Below, piece after piece: positions 59,701 through 64,000 of a DNA stretch of 64,000 nt; position 1 is the stretch's first letter; each line of letters begins with the position of its first letter. The translations under genes were made by a program, and so were the position numbers. The notes beneath the pieces are model-generated. The model had not been told where the DNA came from, did not search any database, and worked only from the letters and a program-made list of their open reading frames with translations. The stretch is from the NCBI RefSeq assembly GCF_035582795.1, contig NC_134367.1:50251562-50315561 (forward strand), given 5' to 3'. The DNA comes from Mycteria americana. Its lineage: Eukaryota; Chordata; Aves; Ciconiiformes; Ciconiidae.

Positions 59701-60219
59701 GTTTTGATATTGCCTTCAATGGTCATCCAAGAATCTGGTAACAACGAAAAGCAAACCCATTAAGCCAGGTACAAGGGCTGCCCTGCAGTATAACGCGTTT
59801 GTTAGCGTTCCAGGGGATCCCCTGGCTTCAGCTGCCTGAAACTTGGTTGTCCCAGGCTGAGCTAATTACCTGGGACTTCTTCATAAATAGCAGCACCTTC
59901 AGGAGGTGGTTTGGCTCCCCTTTCTCAGAAACGTCTTTTAGGATGAGAACAGCTTTCCAAAAACGTGTATTTCTCTCCGCCAAATGAGCAGGCAGCTCGG
60001 GGTGACAAGGTTAGGCCGAGGCTGCAGTTCAGCTGTACAGTAAATAGAGCCTTAGGGCTCCAGCCTAAATGTGATAACATTTTTTGACGGCTCGACTTTT
60101 TATCAGCAGGCCTTGCCCCAGACTTGGCATTATCTGTGCTCTCACAGCCAGGAGAAAGCCAGCATGAAACGGCATAAATGTGATATCATGTGCTCAGGCT
60201 AATTTGACGGAAATGCAGA
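53768..60219. other. Unique DNA, old repeat phrase and possible enhancer
   Basis: No supported gene. At 56535-56610, CCAAATCTGTTGCTGGTATAAACTGGC...GCTCCACTGA resembles a very common amniote repeat. GAAA-type low-complexity sequence stands at 55050-55074 and a pyrimidine-rich stretch at about 57840-57900. The 59985-60215 block (ATGTGATAACATTTTTTGACGG, TTATCAGCAGG, CATAAATGTGATATCATGTG) looks like constrained non-coding sequence with internally repeated ATGTGATAnCAT words. Confidence 0.45.
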
Positions 60220-60617
60220 GATGCACCGGCATGGGATGAGGCTCAGGTTTGGGCACTCCATAAGGATTAGTGACGGTGAAACACTGCCTGGGGCAGCCGG
60301 TGTTTTAGCTGTCGGAGGGCTGCGGGCCCTCTGCGTCACCACATGGTGGAGGGCCAAGGGGAAGCGAGTCTGTGGCCTCCCCGTCCCTCTGGGCTCGGGT
60401 CGCTGTAAAGAGCCGCGCTGTGCCGAGCACCTTTCGGGAGAGGGAGGTGGCAGCGGGTGGCTCGTGAGGTGCGCGGGCTGAGCTGCCACCAGTGGGAGAT
60501 GGCCAATGGGTCACCTGGCTTGTAATGCTGGGCCTCCCCTCCCTGCCTCCAGCGCTGGGTTCGCTCCTCGGTTTCTGCCTTCTCCACATGAGAGAAGGGC
60601 GGCAGGCGGGGCGGAAG
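60220..60617. other. GC-rich, CpG-containing patch
   Basis: About 400 bases are markedly GC-rich, with many CpGs (GTCGGAGGGCTGCGGGCC, GAAGCGAGTC, GGGTCGCTG, GAGCCGCGCTGTGCCGAG, GGTGCGCGGG). In a bird such a patch may be a small CpG island and so a candidate promoter. No TATA-like or coding evidence was found. The frames crossing it on both strands, including the 192-codon minus frame at 60305-60883, are composition- and CR1-driven. Confidence 0.4.
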
Positions 60618-61110
60618 GAATCACAGAATCGTATAGGTTGGAAAAGACCTTTAAGATCATCGAGTCCAACCATAAACCTAACACTACCAAGACCACCACT
60701 ACACCATGTACCTAAGCACCTCATCCAAACGTCTTTTAAATACTTCCAGGGATGGCGACTCAACCACTTCCCTAGGCAGCCTGTTCCAATGTTTGATAAC
60801 CCTTTCAGTGAAGTAAAATTTCCTAATATCCAGTCTAAACCTCCCCTGGTGCAACTTGAGGCCATTTCCTCTCCTCCTATCACTTGTTACCTGGGAGAAG
60901 AGACCGACCCCCACCTCGCTACAACCTCCTTTCAGGTAGTTGTAGAGAGCGATAAGGTCTCCCCTCAGCCTCCTTTTCTCCAGGCTAAACAACCCCAGTT
61001 CCCTCAGCCGCTCCTCATAAGACTTCTGCTCTAGACCCTTCACCAGCTTCGTTGCCCTTCTCTGGACTCACTCCAGCCCCTCGATGTCCCTCTTGTAGTG
61101 AGGGGCCAAA
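60618..61110 (-). mobile_element. CR1 non-LTR retroposon, 3' fragment
   Basis: A minus-strand, 5'-truncated CR1 of about 490 bp, the same subfamily as the copy at 34953 but with a longer 5' side and only one and a half 3' repeat units (GAAT then CACAGAAT, 60618-60629). The minus frame 61043-60699 encodes the end of ORF2 protein: [20 protein letters not shown], then [35 protein letters not shown] and a stop. This is the C-terminal tail after the reverse-transcriptase domain, so it is not functional. Homology ends at GAGGGGCCAAA (about 61110). Confidence 0.94.
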
Positions 61111-64000
61111 CCAGCTCTTTAAGATTTTGGGCCCATGAGCAATTGACTCATGTCAGCCATCCCTTTGAAGTACTGGGGCTGTTTGTGGAGGCAGAGGATC
61201 ACAGCTTGACCCTGGACGAGCTGATTGTTTCAATCTAAGATTTAAATGACTGCCACATGCAAATACGTGGAAAAAAACCTGAGCTCCGCAGCAGGCTTCA
61301 TCCTCCTGGGAGCCCTCGAGCACCCAGTGGCACGGGGTGCTGCAAGGCACGGGAAGGCTCTTCAGCCATTCAGGCTGATTTCTTGTTGGGGCTCAGACCA
61401 TCCAGCTGCCCTGAAGACCGACACCGGGGACCACACTTTTAGGAATTTTAGGAGCCCAGGGCTTATGCTTTAAAGCAGATTTCACAAGTTTCTGTGGCAG
61501 CTTGAGGCCCATCTTCTGTAGGATGGTGCCGGGGCAGAGTTAAAGACTCACCCCGTGCCCAAGTGTTTCCTATGGGGCAGCTCTCAGGTGCTCCCTGTCT
61601 GGCGTGCAGGTGGGTCTCAAACTCACTGTAACGCACCCCGGCCTGCTCATGTTGGATGCCTGAATGTCTGGACCACACCTCAAGCAGCCTCTTGACTCCA
61701 GCCTTGTGTGTCTCAGTTCCTCATGGGTAGGTTCCTCACAGCCTGCAGCAGTGGGAGTCGTGAAAACACAAGGAACAGTAATACTGTCCTTAGAATAAGG
61801 CATCTGTGGAAGAGCGGTGAGGTAGCTTGGTAGTGAGCAGAGGAAATGCCATTTGTGCATCCAGGACTCTTGTTAACTTACTAATACAATGTAATAATGT
61901 GTTCATTCATTTGAAATGACTGCACAGCCCAGAATTGCAGATTTCATTCCACATCGCTGTTCAGTTCTAGAAGTTAGATGGTACTTTCACAGAGTTGCTT
62001 TTTGTGTCCTTCCTATTGACCCCAAGTATTTGATATCTCTTCGAATGCCATGACAAAGTCCAAATAACAAATATAAATAGAATGCAAAAAAGCCTGGCTG
62101 TTTGTCCAAAAGTAGACAGCTCTGCCTGGTCAGAGTTTGTCTCTTGTGTTTCCAACAAATTAAATGAGCTTGAGATCTATATGTGCTGCTACCAAGTTGC
62201 TATTCCTCACCTGAGCTGTCCAGAGATGATTCATCTTTTAAAACATATTTTTATGTTCATGATATCCAAAGAAGAGTTGCCAACTAATTTGGGTGGAAAG
62301 TTTTGCACTGCTTTTAGGAATGTGAAGCTAAGTCTTTTAATCCAGGTCTGGCCTTCATAAACTTGGAGAAGGAAAAAACACATGACAAGAATAAGCATTA
62401 TACAAATCCCATTTTGGTTTATTTCAGTATTTCCCAGACATCAGGCACTCCCTCTGTAGAAAATATGAAGGACCAGAGGCATAGGAATAGGTGGAGGTAG
62501 GGGAAAAGATGCAGGAGGCTGCAGACATACATACATGAAGACATGTAAGTTTTATTGTAATATAGCAAGGATATGATTGATTTCATGTGAAGGGGAAACT
62601 GGGGCTGAATTTAAGCAAGCTGCTTTTGTTCAGGGCTCCAGCTTTGGAACCATCCAACTACATCAGGCTCAGGCTTGTTTCTGAATGCTTTTCTACCTTT
62701 TACTGCTCAAGAAAACACTTCAGAGATGTGAACAGCTTATGATGTAGATGTAGGAATGCTTTCTTGAGTCAGCAGATAGCCTAAAACAATCATTCCAGAG
62801 CTGCAGCTCTTTCCCTCCATCTCCAGGAGGTATTTACGCCAAATTTTACTGTCCTGAGGTGCTGCTGCCACAACCTACCCTGGGAACACTGTGCAGGACA
62901 GAGGAAGAAAGACAGTACAACGGCTGTCCTTCCTAAGCAAGTAGAGCCTTACCTACTCCTGGCAAGGCAATGGGTGCTGCCAGACTAACGTTCTTGAGAG
63001 GAAAGATGACTATGCTGAAGCTTCTGGGGAAGGAGGAGTATCCTGCACCACAGCTTCCATTTCTCAAAAAAATGCCTGGCCACTATCACACCATCTTGTT
63101 GGAGTCCTGGTGTGCTGGTCCATGGATTGCCAAACACAGCTCTCTGGGAAAGAGAACAAACAAACAAACATTTGTGAAATCATAATCGGAAATGTAAGCT
63201 CATCCTTGCTGTGCCACTTGTGTAAGACCTCCAGCCTGCATCATGTTTTGCCCCAACACAGGGGTCTGCCCATCTTGAGCAGACCACAGGGTTGGGGCCT
63301 ACTTGTGACAATAGTATTGGGCAGATTAATGTCCCACAGTTTCTCCAGCACCTCTGTTCACAGCATAACAATTTCACAACAGCGTGCATGTAAATAAACA
63401 TCAGAGCCGATCTGAGCTGGCTGAGCAAACCTCCAGCCAGAAACACCACACTTTGTTGGAGGGAGCCACTTAGGCTGTCTTGCTAATGATATAAAAACAA
63501 GCATAGTATCATAGGCTTAATATTGGTGAACACTTGCTTTTACTCTGCTGAGCATGGGTGGGTCTTGTATGAAAAAATGACACCTAATGGATTATTTCTA
63601 ATCATATTTCTTTCTTTTTTTTCCTCCCTCACTCCAGTTTTACCCTCCTCACACCTGCAAATTAATACCAAAACATTGATATGTTGTGATTTCTTTTACT
63701 CCACCTTCTCTGATTCTCAGCACATAAACCATTTGGTGCAGGGACTGTATGTGTACAAATTTCATACTCTTCAGAATTACCTCGTGACAACAATATATGT
63801 TCTGGCTCCTGAGGGAGCTCATGGTCCCAGTGGACTGAGCCAAGGGATGCAAAATGCAAGGACTCTGCATAGAAGGGTGGCATAAGCAGCACGCCAATGC
63901 TTAAAGCTACAGTTCCTGGAGCTGTGAATTGAAGAGAGAAAGGAGACAAACTTAACAGTATGACCTCATGGCCTGTGGAGGGGTGACACATAGATCCAAA
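61111..64000. other. Unique DNA to the window end
   Basis: No supported gene. Small repeats only: (ACAT)3 near 62528 and (CAAA)4 near 63157-63173. Frames at 63523-63885 (+) and 63662-63991 (-) overlap one another and have no domain. Confidence 0.5.

Noticed and set aside
60305..60883. 192-codon minus frame, the longest in the window
   Set aside because: Joins an out-of-frame reading of the CR1 3' end to GC-rich sequence; no start or domain support.

Overview
The window is vertebrate nuclear DNA, almost certainly from a bird and probably a neoavian one. Three 5'-truncated CR1 retroposons with the avian hallmark 3' ends (two end in 8-bp direct repeats of the ATTCTRTG type) lie at 34953-35333, 45041-45515 and 60618-61110. 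The LTRs at 39-42 kb, 46.5 kb and 51-54 kb belong to the avian endogenous-retrovirus type whose end reads TGTCGTGGTTTCACCCC on one strand. There is no prokaryotic organisation: no operons, ribosome binding sites or CRISPR arrays, and no open frame long enough to be a bacterial-style gene. The ORFs of 60-190 codons are chance frames or pieces of retroelements. I find no protein-coding gene that I can name, so the window reads as intergenic or deep intronic DNA.

Layout. 1-34 kb is mostly unique, AT-rich sequence. It holds an old MIR-like SINE at 1.3-1.55 kb, a possible ancient L3/CR1-like fragment near 7.5 kb, several decayed AT-rich interspersed repeats, a 300-bp pyrimidine tract at 11.1-11.5 kb, a minus-strand stretch at 14.8-16.5 kb that looks like broken coding sequence with a 5S-rRNA-like patch inside it, and a cluster of perfect dyads at 20.1-20.3 kb. 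Four places have splice-site-like borders and could be exons: 6668-6791, 19148-19296, 23831-23928 (the best: a consensus acceptor and a perfect CAG/GTAAGT donor) and 34277-34433. The last two are phase-compatible on the + strand, 10.3 kb apart.

34.9-54 kb is rich in retroelements. A complete but non-coding provirus (A, + strand, 39133-41963, LTR-internal-LTR, 5-bp target duplication GTCGT) and a near-identical internal copy (B, - strand, 50942-53767) form a long inverted repeat around about 9 kb of older DNA. Both have a primer-binding site resembling the 3' end of tRNA-Lys(CUU), a polypurine tract, a TATA box, and an internal region of about 1.65 kb with no gag, pol or env. In their place is a 13-unit, 48-bp minisatellite followed by a 166-bp tandem duplication. 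B also has a second piece of 5' internal sequence beyond its 3' LTR, giving LTR-internal-LTR-internal'.

54-64 kb returns to unique DNA, with a GC-rich, CpG-containing patch at 60.2-60.6 kb into whose edge a CR1 has inserted. The main unexplained signals are the inverted provirus pair, whose LTR U3 differences follow LTR position rather than element, and the candidate spliced exons. All functional statements are inference from sequence; no database search was possible.
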